Assembly (NCBI GenBank): GCA_051880615.1
Contig: JBJEOH010000034.1
Coordinates: 289,727-353,726, forward strand
DNA: 64,000 nt
Direction: 5' to 3'
From: UBA7067 sp051880615
GTDB lineage: Bacteria > Bacillota > Clostridia > Oscillospirales > Acutalibacteraceae
The notes beneath the pieces are model-generated. The model saw only the letters and a list, made by a program, of their open reading frames with translations. It did not search any database and had not been told where the DNA came from. Of the stretch, positions 26,068-33,655 are shown one piece after another; the first letter of the stretch is position 1, and each line of letters starts with the position of its first letter. The position numbers and the translations under genes were made by a program.

Positions 26068-26128
26068 TGCGCGCGATAAGGTTAAACAGAAGCTTCCGCT
26101 TTAAGCTATAGCATATATTTTACAATCA

Positions 26129-26176
26129 AAAAGCCTTTCCGATGTCTTAGTTGCATCGAAAAGGCTTTCTTAATTT
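26129..26176. terminator. second hairpin, probably terminating the minus-strand gene at 26204
   Basis: AAAGCCTTTCCGATG and CATCGAAAAGGCTTT pair with small internal mismatches around a 9-nt loop; T-rich on the + side and TTTTTGATTG on the minus side. Confidence 0.6.
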
Positions 26177-26203
26177 TTTCGAGTGAATTTAGGAAATCAT
26201 AGT

Positions 26204-26545
26204 TTATACTTCATATATTATCCATAATACGAAAAACAAGGGCGCGCAAAATGCGTCTACAAACAATGCAAAGCGAATATAAACCTTGTAAACAGGATAA
26301 AGAAACGCATAGGTTGAACGGGATTTTCCGTAGTAGCTGTCACTTTCCTTGTCTAAATACAGTTCTATAAAGCACTCGTCTTTAAATAGAATTTTTGCAA
26401 TAAACAGATTTGTAAAAAGTAAGGTTAACACAAAAAATACACTGTCAATTTTCGGCGCACCGAAAAAAGAGATTGCGGCAGCTTCAATAAATGTAACAAA
26501 CAAAGCAAGAAACTGGGCAATATGTAATTTAGCAATCTTTTCCAT
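26204..26545 (-). CDS. small membrane protein, unknown (pair member A)
   Basis: 113 residues with about four hydrophobic segments (~8-27, 35-52, 78-95, 96-111) and a polar loop in the middle (FKDECFIELYLDKESDSYYGKSRS). I do not recognise a family. It lies 25 nt downstream of a second protein of nearly the same length, with the same helix layout and a similar central motif (FKDDCMTERHREK), so they look like diverged duplicates. Both are downstream of a DtxR-family repressor gene. A terminator follows. Confidence 0.7.
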   Translation of the reverse strand: MEKIAKLHIAQFLALFVTFIEAAAISFFGAPKIDSVFFVLTLLFTNLFIAKILFKDECFIELYLDKESDSYYGKSRSTYAFLYPVYKVYIRFALFVDAFCAPLFFVLWIIYEV

Positions 26546-26570
26546 TATTTGTATTCTCCAAAGTTAAGCG

Positions 26571-26909
26571 TTATATATTTTTCAGCCAATCAATACCCCA
26601 CAAAATAAGGAAAAACGGTCCGCATATAGCTTCAATAATTGATGTTATGCGCAAGTACAATCTTATCATTTTGCATCTGCGGTTAACCTTAGGGCTGTTT
26701 TCCCTTTTGATTTTTTCTCTATGTCTTTCGGTCATACAATCGTCTTTGAAAATCAGAAAGGCTGATAACTGACCGGTAAAAAACAAAGCGAGAATCAGAA
26801 AAAGCGATATTACACCAGAACCGACTGTACCGATGATAATAGCTAATTGAACAGCCGTGAGAAGTACCGCAACAACCTTTGCTATGATAATTTTATATTC
26901 GGTTATCAT
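26571..26909 (-). CDS. small membrane protein, unknown (pair member B)
   Basis: 112 residues, about four hydrophobic segments (~8-25, 33-52, 82-95, 96-108) around a basic central loop (MTERHREKIKRENSPKVNRRCK). Shares the FKD(D/E)C motif after the second helix with pair member A. AGGAGGGC precedes the start. It lies 29 nt downstream of the DtxR-family gene and is probably co-transcribed. A role in metal homeostasis is only suggested by context. Confidence 0.7.
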   Translation of the reverse strand: MITEYKIIIAKVVAVLLTAVQLAIIIGTVGSGVISLFLILALFFTGQLSAFLIFKDDCMTERHREKIKRENSPKVNRRCKMIRLYLRITSIIEAICGPFFLILWGIDWLKNI

Positions 26910-26938
26910 ATTCAGCCCTCCTAAAAATCAATTAGCTG

Positions 26939-27304
26939 TTACATATTCACCATAACCTTCTTCATCGCCTCAAAGGTTTCATCGCTGATAACATGCTCCA
27001 TGCGGCAGGCGTCCTGAACTGCAACATTTTCGTCAACACCGAGAGAGATAAGCCACTTTGAGATAAGCTGGTGGCGCTCAAACATTTTTTCGGCTATTTG
27101 AAGTCCCGGAGGTAAAAGCGTGATATAGCCGTCATTGTCCATTAAAATATAGCCGTTTTCGCGCAGATTCTTCATAGCCACGCTGACGCTCGGCTTGCTG
27201 AAATCAAGGGTGTTTACTATGTCAATCGACCTTACGGTGCCCTTATTCTTTTGAATCATCAAAATTGTTTCAAGATAATTTTCGGCAGATTCCTGTATTT
27301 TCAA
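26939..27304 (-). CDS. DtxR/MntR-family metal-dependent transcriptional repressor
   Basis: 121 residues. N-terminal winged helix (ESAENYLETILMIQKNKGTVRSIDIVNTLDFSKPSVSVAMKNLRENGYI) and a dimerisation/metal domain (LLPPGLQIAEKMFERHQLISKWL, then ACRMEHVISDETFEAMKK) carry the His, Glu and Cys/Met positions used for metal binding in the family (Cys-Arg-Met-Glu-His). It is short and lacks the C-terminal SH3-like domain, as in MntR. It is divergent from feoA-feoA-feoB, whose promoter carries two DtxR-type palindromes, so it probably represses iron uptake when Fe2+ is plentiful (inference). The promoter region of the minus-strand gene is the same intergenic space. Confidence 0.9.
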   Translation of the reverse strand: MKIQESAENYLETILMIQKNKGTVRSIDIVNTLDFSKPSVSVAMKNLRENGYILMDNDGYITLLPPGLQIAEKMFERHQLISKWLISLGVDENVAVQDACRMEHVISDETFEAMKKVMVNM

Positions 27305-27401
27305 AACTTCACCGCCCGGATAATAATTTGTATTATTATAACATAATTAGCCATTTGTTTTCAATGTATTTTGGAACAAACCCAAAAATAAAAGAAATAG
27401 A

Positions 27402-27430
27402 TTGACAAAACGGTTAGTTAGTGCTAACAT
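27402..27430 (+). promoter_or_regulatory. feo operon promoter
   Basis: TTGACA (27402-27407), 17-nt spacer, TAACAT (27425-27430). The first repressor palindrome (27413-27428) fills the spacer and the -10 box. Confidence 0.7.
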
Positions 27431-27453
27431 ATTATCGGTTAGTGGGTGCTAAC
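27413..27453. promoter_or_regulatory. twin DtxR-type operators
   Basis: GTTAGTTAGTGCTAAC (27413-27428) and GTTAGTGGGTGCTAAC (27438-27453) repeat at a 25-bp interval. GTTAG...CTAAC half-sites match the core of the DtxR/IdeR consensus (AGGTTAG-CTAACCT). A weaker palindrome, AGTTAGTTTAAACTTACT, follows at 27471-27488. The divergent DtxR-family gene is the natural candidate binder. Confidence 0.65.
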
Positions 27454-27593
27454 TATTATTTTAGAATAAGAGTTAGTTTAAACTTACTCAGATTCTTTAT
27501 TATACCGTGCAGGAACGGAAAACCGTTCCTTACCAATCTGCTCAGGCTTTTATCTGTTAAGCCTGTGAAATTATCACGAAAAGAGTGGTGAAT

Positions 27594-27806
27594 ATGATGC
27601 CCTTGACATTCGCTGAAATCGGCGAAAAGAACATTATTAAAAAAGTCAGCGGTAAGCCCGAACTTAAGCAACACTTAAACGATCTGGGCTTTGTATCCGG
27701 TGCAGGGGTTGAAATTGTATCGTCTTTAGCCGGAAATCTGATTGTGAACATAAAGGAAACGCGTGTTGCAATCAGCAGGGAAATGGCAGGAAAAATTATG
27801 GTCTGA
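27594..27806 (+). CDS. feoA: FeoA family protein (first copy)
   Basis: About 70 residues, SH3-like FeoA fold. Visible: MPLTFAEIGEKNIIKKVSG, HLNDLGFVSGAGVEIVSSLAGNLIVNIKETRVAISREMAGKIMV. FeoA is a small cytoplasmic partner that supports FeoB-driven Fe2+ import. The upstream GTG at 27585 is a possible start; ATG 27594/27597 after GTGGTGAAT is preferred. The gene lies ~165 nt after the promoter, and the leader contains two hairpins (27514-27533 and 27540-27566). Confidence 0.88.
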   Translation: MMPLTFAEIGEKNIIKKVSGKPELKQHLNDLGFVSGAGVEIVSSLAGNLIVNIKETRVAISREMAGKIMV

Positions 27807-27824
27807 ACTAAAGGAGGAATCTTG

Positions 27825-28046
27825 ATGAAAACGCTGAGACAGGCTAAGGTAGGGGAGACCCTAAAGGTTGTGAAGCTTCATGGTGAGGGAGCTGTTAAAC
27901 GCCGAATAATGGATATGGGCATTACCAGAGGTGTTGAGGTTTATGTCCGTAAGGTAGCTCCGCTTGGCGACCCGATTGAGGTAACGGTGAGGGGCTATGA
28001 GCTTTCACTGCGCAAGGCTGACGCGGAAATGGTTGAGGTTGAATAA
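27825..28046 (+). CDS. feoA: FeoA family protein (second copy)
   Basis: 73 residues: KTLRQAKVGETLKVVKLHGEGAVKRRIMDMGITRGVEVYVRKVAPLGDPIEVTVRGYELSLRKADAEMVEVE, a canonical FeoA whose RRIMDMGI and DPIEV(T)VRGYELSLR motifs are better conserved than in copy one. AAGGAGGAATCTTG precedes the ATG. The two copies differ enough that heterodimer or divided roles are possible. Sequence quoted motifs only support family membership. Confidence 0.93.
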   Translation: MKTLRQAKVGETLKVVKLHGEGAVKRRIMDMGITRGVEVYVRKVAPLGDPIEVTVRGYELSLRKADAEMVEVE

Positions 28047-28170
28047 TACTAATACCTAATAAAAAGTAGAGAATCTTTGCGGTCTGATTTACGCAATACT
28101 GCGTTGTCGTCCTTGTCTTGCGAAAATTATCCTCGCAAATATAAATCTACTTTCTATCAGGAATTAGTAT
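28046..28170. repeat. MITE-like inverted-repeat element between feoA and feoB
   Basis: Ends 28046-28069 and 28147-28170 form 24-bp terminal inverted repeats with 3 mismatches around a ~77-nt non-coding core that itself contains TTGCG/CGCAA short repeats. 22 nt at the left end (28044-28065) recur exactly, inverted, at 10229-10250 upstream of the dCMP deaminase gene. No transposase is present. Transcription of feoB must cross it or start within 28171-28256. Confidence 0.55.
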
Positions 28171-28256
28171 AATTCTGCGTTGCCGACATACTTCGATTCT
28201 TATTCCTTGATTCCATATCAGGGTTAGTCAAAACTAATTACGAAAGGAAATGTGAA

Positions 28257-30755
28257 ATGAGCATTAAAATTGCACTTGCAGGCAACCCTAACTGCGGCAA
28301 AACTACTCTCTTTAATGCGCTGACAGGCTCAAATCAGTTTGTCGGAAACTGGCCTGGCGTTACTGTTGAGAAGAAGGAGGGAAAGCTTAAAAAGCACGAC
28401 GGTATTGTTGTAACCGACCTGCCTGGTATTTACTCGCTTTCGCCTTACACTCTTGAGGAGGTTGTCGCAAGAAACTACCTCATAAACGAAAGACCTGACG
28501 CGATACTCAATATTATCGACGGTACAAACCTTGAGCGTAACCTTTATCTTACAACCCAGCTTACAGAGATTGGCATACCTGTTGTAGTAGCTATCAATAT
28601 GGTAGATATTATAAGGAAAAACGGTGACAAGATAAACACAAAGGAGCTGTCAAATCAGCTCGGCTGCAAGGTTGTTGAAATCTCTGCGCTTAAGGGCGAC
28701 GGAATTGAGGCGGCGGCACAGGCGGCTGTTGACGCTGCAAAAGGTGAAAGGACTATTCCTCAGCACAGCTTCTGCGGAACGGTTGAACACGCTCTCGCAC
28801 ATATTGAAGAGGTAACTGTTCATAACCTGCCCGAGGAGCAGCAGCGCTGGTATGCAATCAAAATTTTCGAGCGTGACGATAAGGTGCTTGAACAGCTCAA
28901 TTTAAGCGCAGAAACCCTTGCACATATTGAAAAGGACATCAAGGCGGCTGAGAATGAGCTTGACGACGACGCAGAGAGCATTATAACAAATGAGCGTTAT
29001 ATTTATATAGCGTCAATAATTAAAGGCTGCTATAAAAAGAAAAGTGCAGGCAAGCTGTCAACCTCCGATAAAATCGACAAGGTTGTTACAAACCGCTTTG
29101 CGGCACTGCCTATTTTTGCGGTAATAATGTTTATCGTTTACTTTGTTTCAGTTTCTACCGTCGGAACAATAGCCACCGACTGGGCAAATGACGGTGTGTT
29201 TGGCGACGGCTGGCATTTGCTTGGAATAGGTCAGGCGGAGTATGAGGAGGTTGCTGAGGAGTTTGGCGGAGCAAGTGACATAATAAATGCGTTCATTGAT
29301 AACGCTGAAAGCTTTGGTGTTGACTCTGAGCTGGCGGCTGCTGCTATTGACACCGAATCCGAGGGTTTTGACCCTGCTGTTGCTAAGGCAGAGCTTGACA
29401 GCTTTGCGGCAAAATTCAAAAGCACAGATGAGGTTACATACACTGTTGTAGACGAGGAAACAATGGCTGACGAGGAGCTTACGGTTAACGGAGCAGAGCT
29501 TCTTGATGCTGTTGCGGTTTATAAGTCTTTCGACTGTGAAGAGCCTGACCCTGCAAGCTACGGCGTTTATATTCCGGGTGTTCCAGTGCTCATCGAGGAC
29601 GGTCTTAACGCTGTCGGCTGTGCCGATTGGCTTCAGGGACTTATACTTGACGGTATTGTTTCAGGTGTCGGTGCTGTGCTCGGCTTTGTTCCTCAGATGC
29701 TCGTTCTCTTCATTTTCCTTGCTTTCCTTGAAAGCTGCGGATATATGGCTCGTGTTGCGTTTGTTCTTGACCGAGTGTTCCGCAAATTCGGACTTTCGGG
29801 TAAATCCTTTATCCCAATGCTTATCGGCTCAGGCTGCGGCGTTCCGGGGATTATGGCTTCCCGTACAATCGAGAATGAGCGTGACCGCAGAATGACAATT
29901 ATGACAACAACATTTATTCCGTGCGGAGCTAAGCTGCCGTTTATAGCAATGATTGCAGGCGCTCTGTTCGGCGGAGCTTGGTGGGTTGCACCTGCCGCTT
30001 ACTTCATCGGAGTTGCAGCAGTTATTATTTCGGGTATAATTCTTAAGAAAACAAGGGCGTTTGCAGGCGACCCTGCTCCTTTTGTTATGGAGCTTCCTGC
30101 TTATCATTTGCCGACTGTCGGCGGCGTGTTGCGCTCAATGTGGGAGCGTGGCTGGTCGTTCATTAAAAAAGCAGGAACTATCATTCTTCTCTCAACAATC
30201 TTCATTTGGTTCACAACATATTTCGGCTTCGTAAACGGTTCATTCCAAATGCTTTCCGAGGATCAGATTGATTGCAGTATACTTGCCGCTATCGGCAAAG
30301 CGATTTCGTGGATTTTCGCACCGCTCGGCTGGGGTAACTGGCAGGCTGCGGTTGCGTCTATCACAGGTCTTGTTGCTAAGGAAAACATCGTCGGCACAAT
30401 GGGTATCCTTTACGGCGGCACAGGTACAGTATACAGCAGTATTGCTGTTTCATTCACCGCTGTTACAGGCTTATCGTTCCTTATCTTCAACCTTCTCTGC
30501 GCACCGTGCTTTGCCACTATGGGCGCAATCAAGAGAGAGATGAACAGTGCAAAGTGGACCTTCTTCGCTATCGGTTATCAGTGCGTATTCGCTTATGTTA
30601 TTGCTCTGATTGTAAATAACATCGGCTCAATCTTCTTAGGCAGCGTAAATGTTGCGGGAATAATCGCAGCTGTAATTCTGCTTGCGGTGATTGTATTCCT
30701 GCTTGTAAGACCGTATAAGAAGTGTGACAGACTCAGGACTAAAATCAAGGCTTAA
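28257..30755 (+). CDS. feoB: ferrous iron transporter FeoB
   Basis: 832 residues. The cytoplasmic G domain has G1 GNPNCGKT (9-16), G3 DLPG (54-57) and G4 NMVD (114-117), followed by a GDI-like helical region (~170-275). The membrane domain contains the Gate motifs: GSGCGVPGIMASR with its conserved cysteine, and later CAPCFATMGAIKRE. Between the first membrane helix (~283-303) and the next is an unusually long acidic segment (~325-437) rich in Glu/Asp/Ala, which would lie outside the cell and lengthens the protein beyond the common ~650-720. It imports Fe2+ under anaerobic conditions. CGAAAGGAAA precedes the start. Confidence 0.96.
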   Translation: MSIKIALAGNPNCGKTTLFNALTGSNQFVGNWPGVTVEKKEGKLKKHDGIVVTDLPGIYSLSPYTLEEVVARNYLINERPDAILNIIDGTNLERNLYLTTQLTEIGIPVVVAINMVDIIRKNGDKINTKELSNQLGCKVVEISALKGDGIEAAAQAAVDAAKGERTIPQHSFCGTVEHALAHIEEVTVHNLPEEQQRWYAIKIFERDDKVLEQLNLSAETLAHIEKDIKAAENELDDDAESIITNERYIYIASIIKGCYKKKSAGKLSTSDKIDKVVTNRFAALPIFAVIMFIVYFVSVSTVGTIATDWANDGVFGDGWHLLGIGQAEYEEVAEEFGGASDIINAFIDNAESFGVDSELAAAAIDTESEGFDPAVAKAELDSFAAKFKSTDEVTYTVVDEETMADEELTVNGAELLDAVAVYKSFDCEEPDPASYGVYIPGVPVLIEDGLNAVGCADWLQGLILDGIVSGVGAVLGFVPQMLVLFIFLAFLESCGYMARVAFVLDRVFRKFGLSGKSFIPMLIGSGCGVPGIMASRTIENERDRRMTIMTTTFIPCGAKLPFIAMIAGALFGGAWWVAPAAYFIGVAAVIISGIILKKTRAFAGDPAPFVMELPAYHLPTVGGVLRSMWERGWSFIKKAGTIILLSTIFIWFTTYFGFVNGSFQMLSEDQIDCSILAAIGKAISWIFAPLGWGNWQAAVASITGLVAKENIVGTMGILYGGTGTVYSSIAVSFTAVTGLSFLIFNLLCAPCFATMGAIKREMNSAKWTFFAIGYQCVFAYVIALIVNNIGSIFLGSVNVAGIIAAVILLAVIVFLLVRPYKKCDRLRTKIKA

Positions 30756-30786
30756 TGTGATAACGGCAACTTAGGAGGCGATTTTG

Positions 30787-30960
30787 ATGCTTAGCTTTTT
30801 GGTCGATAATCTCGGTACTATTATCATTGGCTTGGTGGTGATTGCAGTTCTTGCGCTTATTGTTTTAAAGCTTATAAAGGACAGAAAAAAGGGTAAGTCA
30901 GGCTGCGGCTGCGGCTGTCAGAACTGCCCGTCGGCAGGCTGTTGTCATAAACAAAAATAA
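30787..30960 (+). CDS. FeoB-associated Cys-rich membrane protein
   Basis: 57 residues, 31 nt after feoB and preceded by AGGAGGCG. One membrane helix (LGTIIIGLVVIAVLALIVLKLI) is followed by KDRKKGKSGCGCGCQNCPSAGCC, a cysteine cluster of six residues. The same arrangement is known in small proteins encoded next to feoB in Clostridia (FeoB-associated Cys-rich family). A role in iron hand-off to or from FeoB is plausible but unproven. Confidence 0.9.
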   Translation: MLSFLVDNLGTIIIGLVVIAVLALIVLKLIKDRKKGKSGCGCGCQNCPSAGCCHKQK

Positions 30961-30969
30961 AAAACAAAT

Positions 30970-31005
30970 GCAGCAACAGGTGTTTTGAGCCGTTGCCGCG
31001 TTTTG
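30970..31005 (+). terminator. terminator of the feo operon
   Basis: GCAGCAAC/GTTGCCGC stem (one mismatch), 14-nt loop, followed by GTTTTGT, just after the Cys-rich gene. Confidence 0.55.
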
Positions 31006-31134
31006 TATTCAGGGTGAAATTTGACGCAAATTTTACGCAAAATCCGGATTAAGCTTTATCAGAGCATAATATAATACTGATAACAAGAAAAACACGCACA
31101 GTGAGTGCGCTTGAATGTCAGGGAGGATTATATT

Positions 31135-31317
31135 ATGGAAAGAGTGTTTGATTATATCGGTGATGCAAAGCCAAGAGGAGGAGTGCAAACAGCTGAGATG
31201 CTTTTTTATGATGATATGCTCGCATTGCAGGGCAGCGGACATTACGGTACTTACGATGATGATTGGGAGAACGAGGATGATGACGACTGGGGTGACAGCT
31301 GGGACGAAGGTATGTAA
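31135..31317 (+). CDS. small very acidic protein of unknown function
   Basis: 60 residues, preceded by AGGGAGG. The N-terminal half (MERVFDYIGDAKPRGGVQTA) is mixed; the C-terminal half is strongly acidic with aromatic spacing (YDDDWENEDDDDWGDSWDEGM). No cysteines, signal or membrane helix. It has its own terminator and so appears to be a real gene. A cation-buffering or protein-binding role would be guesswork. I do not recognise it. Confidence 0.65.
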   Translation: MERVFDYIGDAKPRGGVQTAEMLFYDDMLALQGSGHYGTYDDDWENEDDDDWGDSWDEGM

Positions 31318-31336
31318 ATCCCCGAAAATATAAAAG

Positions 31337-31381
31337 GAGCTGTGACAATGCGGTAGCGACCGTTTGTCACAGCTCTTTTTA
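31337..31381. terminator. bidirectional terminator
   Basis: GAGCTGTGACAA / TTTGTCACAGCTC, 12-bp stem, followed by TTTTTATT on the + strand and CCTTTTATA on the minus strand. It ends the acidic-protein gene and probably rubrerythrin. Confidence 0.85.
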
Positions 31382-31396
31382 TTGAGAATATATTTA

Positions 31397-31930
31397 TTAA
31401 TAATTAGTTGCTTTAATTTTGAAAAATGCCTGAGGATGAGCGCATACAGGGCACATCTGCGGAGCCTGTTCGCCGATTACAACATGACCGCAGTTGCTGC
31501 ATTCCCATACAACGATGCTGCCCTTCTTGAAAACCTCGCCCTTCTGAACATTTGCAAGAAGTGCGCGGTAGCGTTCCTCGTGCTCCTTTTCAATCTTGCC
31601 TACGCTTTCAAAAAGATATGCGATATGGTCAAAGCCTTCTGCACGAGCCTCTTCAGCAAAGGTCTTATACATATCTGTCCACTCGTAGTTTTCGCCCTGT
31701 GCGGCTGCCTCAAGGTTTTCGGGTGTTGAGCCGATACCGTTTAAAAGCTTGAACCAGATTTTTGCGTGTTCCTTTTCGTTGTTGGCTGTTTCCTCAAATA
31801 GCTGTGAAATCTGAACATAGCCTTCCTTTTTTGCAACTGATGCAAAGTAGGTGTACTTGTTTCTTGCCTGTGATTCGCCCGAGAAAGCGGTCATCAGATT
31901 AGCCTCTGTTTTTGAACCTTTAAGTTCCAT
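31397..31930 (-). CDS. rbr: rubrerythrin
   Basis: 177 residues. The N-terminal ferritin-like four-helix domain has the diiron ligands in AFSGESQARNKYTYFA, EETANNEKEHAKIWF and SVGKIEKEHEERY. The C-terminal rubredoxin-like domain has WECSNCGHVV and CPVCAHPQAFF, binding one Fe(SCys)4. It reduces hydrogen peroxide in anaerobes. AGGAGTG precedes the start, and a perfect-consensus promoter lies about 45 nt upstream, suggesting high basal expression. The gene is monocistronic. Confidence 0.96.
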   Translation of the reverse strand: MELKGSKTEANLMTAFSGESQARNKYTYFASVAKKEGYVQISQLFEETANNEKEHAKIWFKLLNGIGSTPENLEAAAQGENYEWTDMYKTFAEEARAEGFDHIAYLFESVGKIEKEHEERYRALLANVQKGEVFKKGSIVVWECSNCGHVVIGEQAPQMCPVCAHPQAFFKIKATNY

Positions 31931-31975
31931 AAATAAACACTCCTTTAAAATAGTAATTATTATTAAGCTTTTAAA

Positions 31976-32004
31976 ATTATATCACTAAATCAAGATAATG
32001 TCAA
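31976..32004 (-). promoter_or_regulatory. rubrerythrin promoter
   Basis: Minus strand: TTGACA (32004-31999), 17-nt spacer, TATAAT (31981-31976), a perfect consensus. An AT-rich stretch TTAATAATAATTACTA just downstream loosely recalls a PerR box, but the match is poor. Confidence 0.7.
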
Positions 32005-32023
32005 TAAATATTATAGTCATAAT

Positions 32024-32611
32024 TCACAAAGAATTAACAATTTGCTCAAATTCTTCGGCTGTTATGAGGCAGTTTAAAATCTCAGGCAGTGCCTTTGCCG
32101 TGATGTATTTTGGCAGATTAAGCCTTTCAAGCAGCTTTTGCCGCAGCTGTGCACTGTTTTCCCTGCCCGAAAGACCGGCGTTGTAAAGGTCGGTTTTGGT
32201 GATTTGCTGTCTTACTTCTCCGCTTGGATTGTCAATAAAGGTAGCACCGCAGCTTTTGAGCGCATTTAATATATATTCATCAGCAAGCCCCTCAACGCCG
32301 AGCAGGTTTTCCTTTGACGGTTGACTTTTGCGCTTTTCCTTGCCGAGTATTTCGGGGACATACGCGTTTAATATTCTGCCGCCGCCGACAATTCCCTTGA
32401 TGTGGCTGCGTATAACAAAGCCTGCCGAGTCGCTGTCGGTAAGAATAATAATTCCTCTGCTGTGTGCGAGTGTCTTGAGCAGCGCCGCCTTTTCGCGATC
32501 CTTGAAAATGCGAAAGCCGTTTGTTTCGATTATCGGTGCGTCAATCAAGCCGCTAAGCTTTATTTTGTCATATTTTCCCTCAACTATTACAGCCTCTTTA
32601 ATTTTTATCAA
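32024..32611 (-). CDS. rnmV: ribonuclease M5
   Basis: 195 residues. Toprim-domain nuclease that matures 5S rRNA precursors. Toprim motifs are clear: EAVIVEGKYDKIKL (catalytic Glu) and ILTDSDSAGFVIR (DxD). The start is TTG at 32611, 7 nt after GGAGG; it overlaps the holA stop codon by 4 nt, so the two are translationally coupled. The C-terminal half (GRENSAQLRQKLLERLNLPKYITAKALPEILN) matches the known M5 C-terminal domain. Usual length. Confidence 0.94.
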   Translation of the reverse strand: MIKIKEAVIVEGKYDKIKLSGLIDAPIIETNGFRIFKDREKAALLKTLAHSRGIIILTDSDSAGFVIRSHIKGIVGGGRILNAYVPEILGKEKRKSQPSKENLLGVEGLADEYILNALKSCGATFIDNPSGEVRQQITKTDLYNAGLSGRENSAQLRQKLLERLNLPKYITAKALPEILNCLITAEEFEQIVNSL

Positions 32612-33654
32612 TGTTTTTCCTCCGTGCGAATAAGCATAAGCCTTGCTACAAGCTTTTCAAGCAGGATTTTGCCGTCGGCGCTTGAGCTGTTGAGCTGAGC
32701 ATTCGTGTCGGCTATTGCGTTAAGACTGAGCCTGAGCGCATTGGTGCTGAGCTTTTTTCCGTTTCTCTGAGCCTTTTGCAGTACAAAGCTGCGCTTGCCG
32801 TAGTTAAGCCGCTTTGCAAGCGACTCTAAGCTCTCGCCGCTTTCAAGTGCAGCTCTTACTCTGTATATGTCAACATATACGCCGGACAGCACCGCAATTA
32901 TTCCCTGCGGCGACTCTTTTTGTGAAATAAGAATGTTGATTTGTGAAATAGCCTTATCGGGGCTGCCGTTAATTATATATGAGGCTATGTCAAAAATCCT
33001 TGCTTCAAGATTTTTTGTGACGAATTTTTCAATATCATCTCTTGTTATTTCGCCGTGCGCTTTGTAGGCGCAGAGCTTTTCAAGCTCGTTTTTAAGCAAC
33101 GCCAAATCTCTGCCGCAGTATGACACAATCCTTGCCGCGTCATATTCGTTGAGCTTTACATCTCTGAGCTTTGCCCAGTACACAAGCTGCTTTTCAAGAG
33201 CAGTTTCGGTCAGCTGCTCAAAGTTTACAACAATTCCCGACTTGTCGGCGGCACTTAAGAGCTTCTTGTTGCCGCCCTTTGCAAAGGACGGGGAAGAGGT
33301 GGGATAGGCGAACACTAAAACGGTGGTCGGCGGAGTGCTTGCAATTAAGCTTGCAAGCTCGTCAGCCTCGCTGTCGGAAAGCATAGTGAAGTCAAAATCA
33401 AGAACAGCCACAAATATTTTCTCGGCAAGAAATGACGGTGCGGAAAGAATTGCGTCGCATAGCGTTTGCGGATTATCGTCCTGCGTTATAGTGCGGCAGC
33501 AGAATTCATCGGGAGTTTTGCCGACGGCTTTTTCTCTTAGCTTTTCAAGGTAATGGCGTATCTGCACCTTTTCATCACCGTAGAGAAGAAACACGCTGTC
33601 ATCACTTGTCGATTTTATTCTCGCTTTGAATTCCGCCTCGGTCATTTTCGCCAT
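32608..33654 (-). CDS. holA: DNA polymerase III subunit delta
   Basis: 348 residues. Clamp-loader delta subunit, which opens the beta sliding clamp. Visible: N-terminal FLLYGDEKVQIRHYLEKL, the AAA+-like region VLVFAYP...SGIVVNFEQL, the middle helical part SYCGRDLALLKNELEKLCAYK, and C-terminal NLEARIFDIASYIINGSPDKAISQINIL with SFVLQKAQRNGKKLS. No Walker A, as expected for delta. It sits between comEC and rnmV, an order seen in other Clostridia (comEC-holA). Confidence 0.93.
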   Translation of the reverse strand: MAKMTEAEFKARIKSTSDDSVFLLYGDEKVQIRHYLEKLREKAVGKTPDEFCCRTITQDDNPQTLCDAILSAPSFLAEKIFVAVLDFDFTMLSDSEADELASLIASTPPTTVLVFAYPTSSPSFAKGGNKKLLSAADKSGIVVNFEQLTETALEKQLVYWAKLRDVKLNEYDAARIVSYCGRDLALLKNELEKLCAYKAHGEITRDDIEKFVTKNLEARIFDIASYIINGSPDKAISQINILISQKESPQGIIAVLSGVYVDIYRVRAALESGESLESLAKRLNYGKRSFVLQKAQRNGKKLSTNALRLSLNAIADTNAQLNSSSADGKILLEKLVARLMLIRTEEKH

Positions 33655-33655
33655 T

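Noticed and set aside
25544..26104. 186-codon open frame overlapping the 3' end of the malQ-glgP gene
   Set aside because: Composition is Ser/Thr/Arg-rich and shifted by one base from the real phosphorylase frame; no similarity recognised.
28046..28256. Possible riboswitch or T-box between feoA and feoB
   Set aside because: No conserved riboswitch core was recognised; the inverted ends and a second copy at 10.2 kb fit a repeat element better.
31976..32004. PerR box at the rubrerythrin promoter
   Set aside because: The TTAATAATAATTACTA stretch is just AT-rich; the match to the PerR consensus is too weak to claim.
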